A stretch of 18,629 nucleotides of DNA from Deltaproteobacteria bacterium (GTDB lineage: Bacteria; Bdellovibrionota; UBA1018; UBA923), in contig JACQAX010000357.1 of assembly GCA_016194795.1 (NCBI GenBank), positions 1 through 18,629 of the forward strand, read 5' to 3'. The first letter of the stretch is position 1; the number at the start of each line of letters is the position of its first letter. Shown in pieces: positions 1 through 6,356 of this stretch. The notes beneath the pieces were generated by a model. The model was not told where the DNA came from, searched no databases, and was given only the letters and a program-made list of their open reading frames with translations. Position numbers and translations under genes: made by a program.

Positions 1-264
1 CTTTTGGACGAGCCGTTTTCCGGGCTGGACCTGGTCATCAAGTTGAGCCTTCTCGACGAGATTCGAGAGCTGGCGGCAAATCAGCAGATGAGCGTGATCC
101 TGGTTACCCATGATCCCCTTGAAGCGGCGTCCCTGTGCAAGAACGCGATCGTGCTGGAGGATGGTCGCCTGAAGGAATCGGGGGAGCTGCTCGAGCTCCT
201 CAAAAATCCGACTTCGCAGACTCTCCAGACGTTCAAAATTCACATGCCGACGGGCATCAGCTAG
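1..264 (+). CDS. ABC transporter ATP-binding protein, C-terminal part (5' end outside window)
   Basis: The reading frame is open from the first base and ends at TAG 262-264, so only the last 87 residues of an ABC ATPase are present. The fragment begins in the Walker B/D-loop (LLDEPFSGLD) and continues to the switch-histidine motif (VTHDPLEA), which are the hallmark second half of an ABC nucleotide-binding domain. Walker A and the LSGGQ signature must lie upstream of the window. The THDPLEAASLC context resembles importer-type ATPases, but the substrate cannot be told from this piece. It converges on the DUF2330 gene on the opposite strand. The family assignment is secure; the substrate is unknown. 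Confidence 0.93.
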   Translation, partial: LLDEPFSGLDLVIKLSLLDEIRELAANQQMSVILVTHDPLEAASLCKNAIVLEDGRLKESGELLELLKNPTSQTLQTFKIHMPTGIS

Positions 265-341
265 CGTTAAGCGTGCATTGACCCTCGCGAGCGTGGGTTC
301 GGGAATGCGATTTTCCATGTCAGGATCGCCACTTCAGGAAT

Positions 342-357
342 CCTCTCGACGAGAGGA
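342..357. terminator. Short perfect hairpin between convergent genes
   Basis: TCCTCTC and GAGAGGA form a 7-bp perfect stem around a GAC loop, in the gap between the ABC gene (ends 264) and the DUF2330 gene (stop at 359-361). The position suits a bidirectional transcript end, but neither side carries a U-tract, so an intrinsic terminator is only a guess. The remainder of 265-358 shows nothing recognisable. Confidence 0.3.
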
Positions 358-358
358 G

Positions 359-1264
359 CTACTCGGCTTTCTCGAAATACATCTCAGCCGCCCCGGTCCG
401 TTTGACGTTGTCGTCGTTAAAAATCGTAAGCCAGACCGGCCCCGCCGGCAGCTTGTCGGCCGGCAAGGCGCCTTCGAGCAGGTTAGGCAAGTCGCTGACG
501 CCCCGGATATGAATGATCTGGCCCCAGCCGCGCTTGTCGCTACCCTCGGTCAGGTAGCCCCGTGTTTTTTTTGAGGCGAACACATACACGCGCAGGAATT
601 GATGGCTGTCGACCGCGGTATCGGCCGGCATTCTATAGGGATAGAAAGGTTTGAGCGCCGTAAATGAGATGCGCACGGCCTTCGTCGCGATCTCCGCGCC
701 GCCGGCATCCGGCTTTGCATATTTGAAGGCCGCGATTTTGAATCCCGCGCGCACGTAGGGATCAAGCCATTCTTGCAGCGCCGGCCGCGAGGGAAAACCG
801 TTTTTCTTCAACCAGTCATTGAGTGCCGCCGCGTTATTCGCCTCGAGTACCGCGACGTCCATGCCGGCCACGCGCTTCTGTTCGAGCACGGTAACCACCG
901 GCACGATCGCATCCGATATCGCGGCAAAGGAGGCGGATCCCGCCTTTTTCATCGCCATGCGCGGCACCAGGGACTCGAGCCGTCCGAATACGGCCTCATC
1001 GGCCTCGGCGATTTCGGGCCGCTCCGGCGTCGGCACCAGAAACCCCAGCGCGCTGCCATGCGCTTTGAAGTCGACCTTGCGAATGAAGTGCTCGATCCTG
1101 CGCGACTCGTCCCACACGATCACCGAACTTTCGGAGGCGATCGAGGGGCTGTCGCCGATTTGGCAGGCAATCGCGCACGCTCGTGCATCCTTGATGGTGG
1201 CAAAGCTCGAAGCGACCACCGAAAACGCCCCTATGGCCAAGATCTTCGATTTCATTCCAGACAT
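359..1264 (-). CDS. Exported DUF2330 family protein
   Basis: A 301-aa protein with an N-terminal signal peptide: Lys at residues 5 and 7, a hydrophobic core over about 9-23, and a likely cleavage after DARA near residue 29, just before CAIAC. The body matches my memory of DUF2330, notably the stretch around GFLVPTPERPEIAEAD. DUF2330 is an exported family of unknown function. ATG 1264-1262 directly abuts the TGA of the upstream gene (TGAATG), and GGAGGAGG sits about 9 nt before it, so translation is probably coupled; a second in-frame ATG three codons in (1255) is possible. It is the last gene of the sigma/anti-sigma operon, so it is a plausible target of that envelope-sensing circuit. Function cannot be inferred further. 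Confidence 0.85.
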   Translation of the reverse strand: MSGMKSKILAIGAFSVVASSFATIKDARACAIACQIGDSPSIASESSVIVWDESRRIEHFIRKVDFKAHGSALGFLVPTPERPEIAEADEAVFGRLESLVPRMAMKKAGSASFAAISDAIVPVVTVLEQKRVAGMDVAVLEANNAAALNDWLKKNGFPSRPALQEWLDPYVRAGFKIAAFKYAKPDAGGAEIATKAVRISFTALKPFYPYRMPADTAVDSHQFLRVYVFASKKTRGYLTEGSDKRGWGQIIHIRGVSDLPNLLEGALPADKLPAGPVWLTIFNDDNVKRTGAAEMYFEKAE

Positions 1265-1987
1265 TCAGTTCTGCCTCCTCCAAAGACACAAAGCCGCGGC
1301 CACGCCCATGACAAGAAAAATCAATCCGCCCGCGGCACGATGGGCGCCGTCGTCCGAGGGTGGAGTTGCGGAAGTTTGAGGCGGAGCAGCCTGTACGGCC
1401 GGGGTTTGCGCGATTGTGTACGGACGGAACCCTTCTCCGCCCCCGGGAATCATTGGAAACTGCTGCGCGCCGAGCGGCCCTTTGCGAAAAACCTTCAGGC
1501 TGGCGATCATGTCCTCGAACTGCCCGTCATAAGCCGCGTACTTTTCCTTGAACACCGAGTAGGTGACGAGCACGCCGATGTCGTTCTTGGCCGTCGCAAG
1601 ATATCGCGTGTAGTAGTTGGGAATCTCCGACTCCAGGTGCAGCGAATCGACCCAGAGTTGGCCGTTGACCGCCTTGGTCCGCGCGTATTTCGGCAGGGAA
1701 GTGAGCGCCTTGCCATTGACGCCCGTGAAGGCGCGCGGCTTCTCGAGGTACTTCTGGTACTCGTCGAGGGTATCCTTGTCGCCCTTGAGCTTGGCGGCGA
1801 GAACGACGATGGCATCGCGTTTTTGCTTTTCGTCGTGGCTCTGACAAACCCACTCCGCGCCCACGAGGCCGCATTGCCAGTGCGCGGGGAGCTCGAACTC
1901 GACGAAGTTGTTCGCGAAGCGCATGGCGTGCGCGTTCGGCGAGAGCGATAGGATTCCGAATGCAAGTATCCCTGCGATGGTGCGCAT
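1265..1987 (-). CDS. Exported protein with C-terminal membrane anchor, unknown function
   Basis: A 240-aa protein that I do not recognise as a named family. It has a signal peptide (residues 1-21, cleavage near NAHA), a soluble domain over about 22-178 with two early Cys residues (39 and 48), a Pro/Ala/Thr/Ser/Gln-rich linker over about 180-215, and one C-terminal transmembrane helix (about 218-235) followed by WRRQN. This layout (signal, domain, low-complexity linker, helix, Arg-rich end) is that of a surface protein anchored at its C-terminus. The ATG at 1987 follows a very strong ribosome site, AGGAGGT with 6-nt spacing. It lies 40 nt after the anti-sigma gene and abuts the DUF2330 gene with no gap, so it belongs to the same operon. 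Confidence 0.8.
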   Translation of the reverse strand: MRTIAGILAFGILSLSPNAHAMRFANNFVEFELPAHWQCGLVGAEWVCQSHDEKQKRDAIVVLAAKLKGDKDTLDEYQKYLEKPRAFTGVNGKALTSLPKYARTKAVNGQLWVDSLHLESEIPNYYTRYLATAKNDIGVLVTYSVFKEKYAAYDGQFEDMIASLKVFRKGPLGAQQFPMIPGGGEGFRPYTIAQTPAVQAAPPQTSATPPSDDGAHRAAGGLIFLVMGVAAALCLWRRQN

Positions 1988-2027
1988 CAGACGTACCTCC
2001 TGAAAAAGCGAGCTCCGAAAACGCGGC

Positions 2028-2480
2028 CTACTTGGAATAATGGGCGAACGTCGTCTTGCTCACGCGTTCGAACAGGTTGGCATCTTTTCCCATGATGCCC
2101 GCGGCCTGGTCGAAGACGTCAGGCTCCGACGAGACCTCCACAAGCTGCACGGGCACGCCATAATGATGCCCCCACACCCCGGCGACCAACGCGACTAGCG
2201 CAAGCGCGGCTGCGGGCCGCAGGAAGCTGAGCAACGAGACGCCGCCCGCCGCTCGTCCCGCCACGAGCGTTTCTCTCTGCGTCGGCGTCAGCCGCGGGAG
2301 CTTTTCTTTCGCAAGCGAGCCTTCGAGCACGCGCGCGGCGCCCCGAACGTCTGCGACGAACTGCGCGGCCTCGGGATTCGCAGCGACGAGCTTCGCGACG
2401 GCTGCGGCCTCCTCGCCGGCGAGCTCGCCGAGCGCAAAGGCGGTCAGCCCGGGATCATCGAGAAGTTTTTCAGCCGGCAT
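2028..2480 (-). CDS. Putative membrane anti-sigma factor
   Basis: A 150-aa protein encoded immediately after an ECF sigma factor and overlapping its 3' end by 11 bp, the usual arrangement of a cognate anti-sigma factor. The N-terminus (residues 8-19, DPGLTAFALGEL) is the short motif common to anti-sigma/regulatory N-termini of this type. One transmembrane helix is predicted at about residues 87-106, followed by a roughly 45-residue C-terminal, probably periplasmic, tail. There is no HxxxCxxC zinc motif, so it is not a ZAS-type anti-sigma. I chose ATG 2480-2478 because AAAGGGGG precedes it closely; a longer reading from 2510 lies entirely in the sigma-gene overlap and adds a basic, unlikely N-terminus. 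The role rests on context plus architecture. Confidence 0.75.
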   Translation of the reverse strand: MPAEKLLDDPGLTAFALGELAGEEAAAVAKLVAANPEAAQFVADVRGAARVLEGSLAKEKLPRLTPTQRETLVAGRAAGGVSLLSFLRPAAALALVALVAGVWGHHYGVPVQLVEVSSEPDVFDQAAGIMGKDANLFERVSKTTFAHYSK

Positions 2481-2994
2481 GGGAGCCCCCTTTCGCGGAG
2501 ACAGACGCACCGAGCTTCGCTCGGAGCGTGAGCATGGCCCTGTGGAGGAGCACGCCGACGTGGCTTACCGAGTGCCCCGTGATGGCGCTGATCTGTTTGT
2601 AGCTCAGGCCTTCCTGGAACTTGAGCCTGACGACCTCGGCTTGGACCGCTGGCAGCAGCGCGACGAGCTTCTGAACGTCGCTATCGGTCTCGGCGTTTTC
2701 GAGTGCTTCGCCGGCACTCCGCTGGCCGTCGGCAAGGCCCGCCTCTTCGCTCGTGTCCATCTGCACCAACTTGCCCTCTTTTTTCAGGACGTCGAGAGAG
2801 AGATTCCGGCACACGTGGAAAAGCCATTCCGCCGTCTTGCCCTCGAGCTCGGCGGGATCCTGTTTCCAAAGGCGCAGAAAAACCTCCTGCACGACTTCGC
2901 GGGCCGCGGGCTCGGGCACGAACTTCGCCGCGTAACGAAGGAGCCTGCCTTCGTACGCGACCAAAGTTTGTTGTACCCAAGTGCTTTTTTCCAA
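2470..2994 (-). CDS. ECF-type RNA polymerase sigma factor
   Basis: A 174-aa sigma-70 family protein with only regions 2 and 4. Region 2 spans about residues 17-75 (LLRYAAKFV, VVQEVFLRLWK, EWLFHVCRNLSLDVL), and region 4 about 113-160, with the helix-turn-helix around LSYKQISAITGHSVSHVG. The start is TTG at 2994-2992, with AAAAGGGG about 6 nt upstream; no in-frame ATG upstream is credible. It heads the operon sigma, anti-sigma, anchored exported protein, DUF2330, and presumably redirects RNA polymerase on a membrane or envelope signal. An ECF-like element for autoregulation may lie upstream, GGAAT (3080-3084) 17 bp from ACGTAA (3057-3062) on the minus strand; this is tentative. Confidence 0.92.
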   Translation of the reverse strand: MEKSTWVQQTLVAYEGRLLRYAAKFVPEPAAREVVQEVFLRLWKQDPAELEGKTAEWLFHVCRNLSLDVLKKEGKLVQMDTSEEAGLADGQRSAGEALENAETDSDVQKLVALLPAVQAEVVRLKFQEGLSYKQISAITGHSVSHVGVLLHRAMLTLRAKLGASVSAKGGSHAG

Positions 2995-3056
2995 GCAGTT
3001 CCCCTTTTCCCGAGGCGTCGCCCTCTTGTGGAGGACACGATCGAACGGACGATTTA

Positions 3057-3284
3057 TTACGTGGAAAAATTTATCGGGAATTCCTCATGGAATAAAGGAG
3101 GTTGTTCTCGGCCGGAATGTTTCGAGTGCCGTGCAAAGAGCATCCAGACGTAGGAGTTTCCGGGCAGAGTCGCGTCACGGGTCGTGCGGTAATTCGATAA
3201 CGCCGTGAACACGACCTCCATGGCCACCCCGACGCATCCAAACAGAAGTCCTTGTTGCAAGCTGCTCGCGCGTTGCTTCTTCAT
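3057..3284 (-). CDS. Short membrane-protein fragment, probable truncated gene
   Basis: The 75-residue product starts MKKQRASS, has one hydrophobic segment (GLLFGCVGVAMEVVFTAL) and then NSYVWMLFA, after which the sequence becomes hydrophilic and ends. From memory, the Gly-rich helix with a buried Glu followed by a Tyr-x-Trp-Met motif resembles the start of multi-helix integral membrane proteins in which further helices follow the WM motif. None is encoded here in any frame, so this looks like a gene cut short by a deletion. Its ATG overlaps the protease stop as ATGA (3281-3284), which would couple the two. A slightly longer start at 3302 is possible. It could instead be a genuine single-helix protein. 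Confidence 0.5.
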   Translation of the reverse strand: MKKQRASSLQQGLLFGCVGVAMEVVFTALSNYRTTRDATLPGNSYVWMLFARHSKHSGREQPPLFHEEFPINFST

Positions 3285-4075
3285 CGAAGAACGGTTGAGC
3301 AATCAGCATGCCCATGGTGCTGACGCAGCCGCTTCGCGGCCTCGCTCATCCACGCGAGGCGCGGTCGCACGAGCGCGAACACGGTGAACTCGCCGACGCG
3401 TCCCCAGTTGCAGACGCCGAAGAGATAAGGCTCGCCGCCGATGCGAACCAGGGCCGGCCCGCCCGAGTCGCCGCCGGCGTTGTGCGAGCTGCTTTCTTCG
3501 CTCGCGTCGATCTGGAGCTCGGTCGGCGAGAAGCGCGCGTCGCGAAGGCGTGCGTGGCCCGCGCGCAAGATTCCCACGGGGTCGTTGGGTGTGGTGTGAT
3601 CGAAGGTACCGCCGTAGCCCGCGAGCTCGATCTCGTCGGCGTCATGGAAGACGTGGTCGGCGGGCACGAGCTGCGCGGGGTTGAAGCCCGCGGGAAGCCC
3701 ACCGGTGAAGCGAACCAGGGCGAAGTCGGCCCGATTACGAGGCGGCGGATCCCTGCGCTCCGGGTGCTCGTCGTCGGGATCGTAGCCCGGTGCCAGCTCG
3801 TAACCGACGATCGGCCGGCGGCGCGGGTTTTTCTCGGACACGGTATCGGTCTCGAACAGCACCTCGATGTCGTGGCTGTTTCGTACGCAGTGCGCGGCGG
3901 TCACGACGAGATCCTCGGCAACGATCGTCGCGGAGCAAAACGCATCGCCACGCCAGCCGAGCGCCACCGTCTGGCGTGCGAGCGGTGAGCCGTCGGCGAC
4001 CGGCTCGCCACCGACGAGCCCCTCGCCGCGAGCGAAAGCCAAACCGAATGCCAGTGCCAGGAGCATGCTTGTCAT
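3281..4075 (-). CDS. Secreted trypsin-like (S1 family) serine protease
   Basis: A 264-aa chymotrypsin-fold protease with all three catalytic residues in canonical motifs: His62 in TAAHC, Asp117 in RADFALV and Ser204 in GGDSGGP. The mature-type start VGGEP (residue 21) lies near the N-terminus, so there is almost no pro-region. The N-terminal 16 residues are hydrophobic and end in FARG, resembling a signal peptide but lacking basic residues, so export is likely though not certain. The residue six before the catalytic Ser is His rather than the Asp of trypsin, and the usual Cys of that loop is Ala, so Lys/Arg specificity is doubtful. ATG 4075-4073 has no strong ribosome site. The stop overlaps the next small gene by ATGA. 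Confidence 0.9.
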   Translation of the reverse strand: MTSMLLALAFGLAFARGEGLVGGEPVADGSPLARQTVALGWRGDAFCSATIVAEDLVVTAAHCVRNSHDIEVLFETDTVSEKNPRRRPIVGYELAPGYDPDDEHPERRDPPPRNRADFALVRFTGGLPAGFNPAQLVPADHVFHDADEIELAGYGGTFDHTTPNDPVGILRAGHARLRDARFSPTELQIDASEESSSHNAGGDSGGPALVRIGGEPYLFGVCNWGRVGEFTVFALVRPRLAWMSEAAKRLRQHHGHADCSTVLR

Positions 4076-4130
4076 GGCTCGGAAGTTTGGCCGGTCGACT
4101 TGGGCTTGTCCAGCGCGGTTCGCGAGGCGA

Positions 4131-4373
4131 CTAGGCGATTTTCCTCGAGCGGCGGCTGGGCGTCACGATGTTCTTCGTGTGCGGCGGGTTACGACCCGTT
4201 TTCAGCGCCAGGCGGTCTGACGCTTTTTTCGAGAAGCTGCCCATTCCCTTGTCCGTCGACCCTTCGGCCGCGGGTTTTCGTCCGTGTCCGCGCATTCGAG
4301 GTATTTCGATCGTCTGCGCCGCGGCCGATGGCCTGCCTTTCTGTGTTTTCTGTCTGCTCATACGTGGGGGCAT
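4131..4373 (-). CDS. Small basic hydrophilic protein, unknown
   Basis: An 80-residue, Lys/Arg-rich, low-hydrophobicity product that begins MPPRMSRQKTQKGRP and ends RRSRKIA. I recognise no family. It is preferred over the opposite-strand readings of the same DNA because its amino-acid mix is coherent (K, R, T, S, G; no Cys or Trp) and its codons look like those of neighbouring genes, whereas the alternatives are rich in Cys/Phe/Arg typical of off-frame reading. ATG 4373-4371 has only a weak GAAG upstream; ATG 4361 is an alternative. It is divergent from the basic peptide at 4448. It may be a nucleic-acid-binding or disordered protein; this is a guess from charge alone. Confidence 0.42.
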   Translation of the reverse strand: MPPRMSRQKTQKGRPSAAAQTIEIPRMRGHGRKPAAEGSTDKGMGSFSKKASDRLALKTGRNPPHTKNIVTPSRRSRKIA

Positions 4374-4419
4374 TGCAAACTTCAGGCGGGGTGGTCTTCT
4401 GGCGGCCCGGTGAATGCGT

Positions 4420-4435
4420 TGGCTCGTGGCCTGCA
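4420..4435 (+). promoter_or_regulatory. Candidate sigma54 (-24/-12) promoter for the 4448 peptide
   Basis: TGGCTCGTGGCCTGCA matches the sigma54 consensus TGGCAC-N5-TTGCW at all but two positions and has the obligatory 10-bp spacing between GG (4421-4422) and GC (4433-4434). The predicted transcription start is near 4446, only about 2 nt before ATG 4448. No full enhancer dyad of the type seen at 9821 is visible upstream, only a GGGGGCA half-site near 4366. Confidence 0.5.
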
Positions 4436-4447
4436 AAAGATCGGGCC

Positions 4448-4618
4448 ATGACACGAACCGCAATGGGAAAGCGCACGACCAAAAACGCCAGGGGCAAAGG
4501 CTCAATGAAAGCGACGCTCGGGCCGCCGGCCAAGGCGGTTCCTGGAAGAAGGGTGACCGGGAAAAAGTCGAAAGGCGAAGCGGAGCCGCCCGTCAGGTCG
4601 AGGCGTCAGCGTCGCTGA
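4448..4618 (+). CDS. Small very basic peptide (56 aa), unknown
   Basis: The predicted 56-residue product is about one-third Lys/Arg and begins MTRTAMGKRTTKNARGKG, with a disordered, histone-tail-like composition and no hydrophobic segment. No family is recognised. Its best support is positional: a sigma54-type promoter (4420-4435) ends 14 nt before the ATG, exactly the same distance as at the other small gene at 9916. No ribosome site is evident, so a leaderless transcript or use of the second ATG at 4463 is possible. The 3' end overlaps the convergent secreted-protein gene by 13 bp. Nucleic-acid binding is plausible from charge but unproven. Confidence 0.42.
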   Translation: MTRTAMGKRTTKNARGKGSMKATLGPPAKAVPGRRVTGKKSKGEAEPPVRSRRQRR

Positions 4619-5094
4619 GTGGGCGTGAGCGGCTCCGGTGGGAGAAGCATCGGCGGAATGGCGAGCTCAAGGTGGCATTCCGCCGCAGTGCTCACGTTCT
4701 TGTTGCACGCGCAGAACAACGTCATGAAGTGCACTCCATCGAGTGCATGCGCGCAATCGCTCATCGCGCAGCGCACGGCCGTGGCTTCGTCACGCCCGGC
4801 TGCGCGCAGCTGCCCGTAGGCCTCGCATCGGTCGTTGATCTTGCGTTGGCATTCGTCGGGCAATTTGGGCTTCTCGCCGCTGGCCCCGGCTGCCGCCCTC
4901 TGCTTCAGGATTCTGGCGACGATCTCCATCGACCCTTTGAGGACTTCGCAGTCCTGCTCGCTCGGCGAACAGGGCGGGCCTGGCGCGTGTTCGATCGCGC
5001 GGTCGACAGCGGCGTGGCATTCCTGAGCGTGGTGCTGGCCGGAGTCGGCCGTGGCTAGGCTTGCGAGCGCGAGGAGCGTGATGAGGAGTGGCAT
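4606..5094 (-). CDS. Secreted Cys-containing protein, unknown function
   Basis: A 162-aa product with a short signal peptide (MPLLITLLALASLATA, cleavage near residue 16) and a mature part carrying nine Cys residues, several in short-spaced groups (CSPSEQDC, CQRKINDRC, CAMSDC, CACNKN). The even spread of Cys in a predicted exported helical protein suggests disulfides in the periplasm or outside the cell. I do not recognise the family. The helix-rich Cys pattern is reminiscent of small periplasmic Cys-motif proteins, but no named motif is clear. The ATG at 5094 has a weak upstream AAG. It is divergent from the beta-propeller gene across an 88-bp region holding a TTGAC-N7-GTCAA dyad. Confidence 0.72.
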   Translation of the reverse strand: MPLLITLLALASLATADSGQHHAQECHAAVDRAIEHAPGPPCSPSEQDCEVLKGSMEIVARILKQRAAAGASGEKPKLPDECQRKINDRCEAYGQLRAAGRDEATAVRCAMSDCAHALDGVHFMTLFCACNKNVSTAAECHLELAIPPMLLPPEPLTPTQRR

Positions 5095-5137
5095 CGTCTT
5101 AGGTTAGCACTCGATGCGGCTGCCGGATCCGTCATTC

Positions 5138-5154
5138 TTGACGCGTATTGTCAA
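5138..5154. promoter_or_regulatory. Operator-like dyad TTGAC-N7-GTCAA between divergent genes
   Basis: A perfect 5-bp inverted repeat with a 7-bp spacer (arms 5138-5142 and 5150-5154) lies in the only AT-rich part of the intergenic region between the secreted protein (5094, minus) and the beta-propeller (5183, plus). The minus-strand arm reads TTGACA, like a -35 box, but no well-spaced -10 is seen. On the plus strand a TATGAT (5166-5171) lies too close to the ATG for a normal leader. Binding by a dimeric regulator is a guess. Confidence 0.35.
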
Positions 5155-5182
5155 ATATTCCTGTTTATGATATATCTCCGCC

Positions 5183-6328
5183 ATGAAACCAATCTCAAAG
5201 GCATTGAAACTGCTGGTGTTTCTTGCATCCGTTGCCAGTGCGGCCATGACCTGCGCGCCCCCAAGCCCCACGGCAGCCTGCCAGGCTGTCACCCCTTCGA
5301 CGGTAGCAACCGGTGCGCATCCGCAATCCATCGCCGTTGATGCCGCTGGCAAGCACGCCTACGTGACCAACTACGGCGACAACACGATCTCGCAATACGA
5401 CATCGACGCGTGCGGAGGGCTTGTTCCCATGACTCCCGCCACGGTACCGGCCGGTGTGAACCCCGCCGGGATCGACGTGGTCGGAAACCCGGGCAAGTTC
5501 GCTTACGTCGCGAACTACGGCGACAACACGGTCTCGCAGTTTCTCGTCAGCGCAAGCGGCGCGCTCGTTCCGATGAGCACGCCCACCGTCGCGACCGGTT
5601 CGCATCCACTCGGCCTCGCCGCCGCCGGCCGTTTCGTTTACGTGGCGAACACGAGCTCGAACAGCATCTCGCAATACCGGGTGAACAATAGTGGTGGGCT
5701 CGTTCCGATGACGCCTGCCACGGTCGCGTCCGGAACGTTTCCGACGACGATCGCGCTGCGGGCCGGCGCCGCCGGCAATAACGCGTACGTCGTCAACGGC
5801 TATACCCACACGCTATCGCAATACGCCGTCACTCTCACGGGTGAGCTTACCGCCCTGGCTCCGGCCACTGTCGCGACGTGGCCGATCGGTTATCCGATCG
5901 ACCTCGCGGTCGACCCTTCAGGCCAATATGTTTACGTCGCCAACAACTGGGCTGGCGGCTCCCAGCTCTCGCAATTCACGGTTGGCGTCGGCGGGGCGCT
6001 CGCGCCCATGTCGCCGGCCACCGCGCCGACGATCGCCAACCCGCACAGCATCGCGATCGATCCTTCCGGACAGTTCGTCTACCTCGCTCACTACCCGGGC
6101 GTGCATTCGGTCTCGCAGTTCGAGCTCGGCGTGAGCGGCGGGCTCACCGCCATGTCGCCGCCAACCGTTCCCTCCGGAACGGGAGCGCCGCCGCCGCCGG
6201 GCTGGGTGGCGAATCCGCACAGCATCACGGTCGACCCTTCGGGCTCGTATACCTACTCGCTGAACCCCGCCGACAATACCGTCTCCCAGTACTACGTCGG
6301 CCCGGGTGGCGAGCTGAACGCGATGTGA
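5183..6328 (+). CDS. Exported seven-bladed beta-propeller (YncE/lactonase-like fold)
   Basis: A 381-aa protein with a signal peptide (MKPISKALKLLVFLASVASA) followed by seven repeats of about 45-57 residues that fill the rest of the chain. Each repeat follows PATVATG-x-P-x-x-IAVDPSG-x-YVYVAN, a DNT-type turn, SQY-x-V, and GGLVPM, which is the signature of lactonase-like/YncE beta-propellers. Seven repeats suit one closed propeller. No catalytic residues of true 6-phosphogluconolactonases are evident, so a binding or scaffold role in the periplasm or outside the cell is more likely than catalysis. It is not an obvious lipoprotein: the first Cys (24) follows AAMT rather than a lipobox. It converges with the sigma54 regulator gene, and the 28-bp gap between them holds no hairpin. 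Confidence 0.85.
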   Translation: MKPISKALKLLVFLASVASAAMTCAPPSPTAACQAVTPSTVATGAHPQSIAVDAAGKHAYVTNYGDNTISQYDIDACGGLVPMTPATVPAGVNPAGIDVVGNPGKFAYVANYGDNTVSQFLVSASGALVPMSTPTVATGSHPLGLAAAGRFVYVANTSSNSISQYRVNNSGGLVPMTPATVASGTFPTTIALRAGAAGNNAYVVNGYTHTLSQYAVTLTGELTALAPATVATWPIGYPIDLAVDPSGQYVYVANNWAGGSQLSQFTVGVGGALAPMSPATAPTIANPHSIAIDPSGQFVYLAHYPGVHSVSQFELGVSGGLTAMSPPTVPSGTGAPPPPGWVANPHSITVDPSGSYTYSLNPADNTVSQYYVGPGGELNAM

Positions 6329-6356
6329 ATCAAATTGGCTTCGTCACGCTGCTGCC

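Noticed and set aside
3094..3101. Strong ribosome-site-like AAAGGAGG on the plus strand
   Set aside because: The nearest ATG is 16 nt downstream and opens a 27-codon frame with no coding character; no gene is supported.
3108..3140. Possible sigma54 site upstream of the ECF sigma gene (TTTGCA on the minus strand)
   Set aside because: The GG is 11 rather than 10 bp from GC, which breaks the obligatory spacing.
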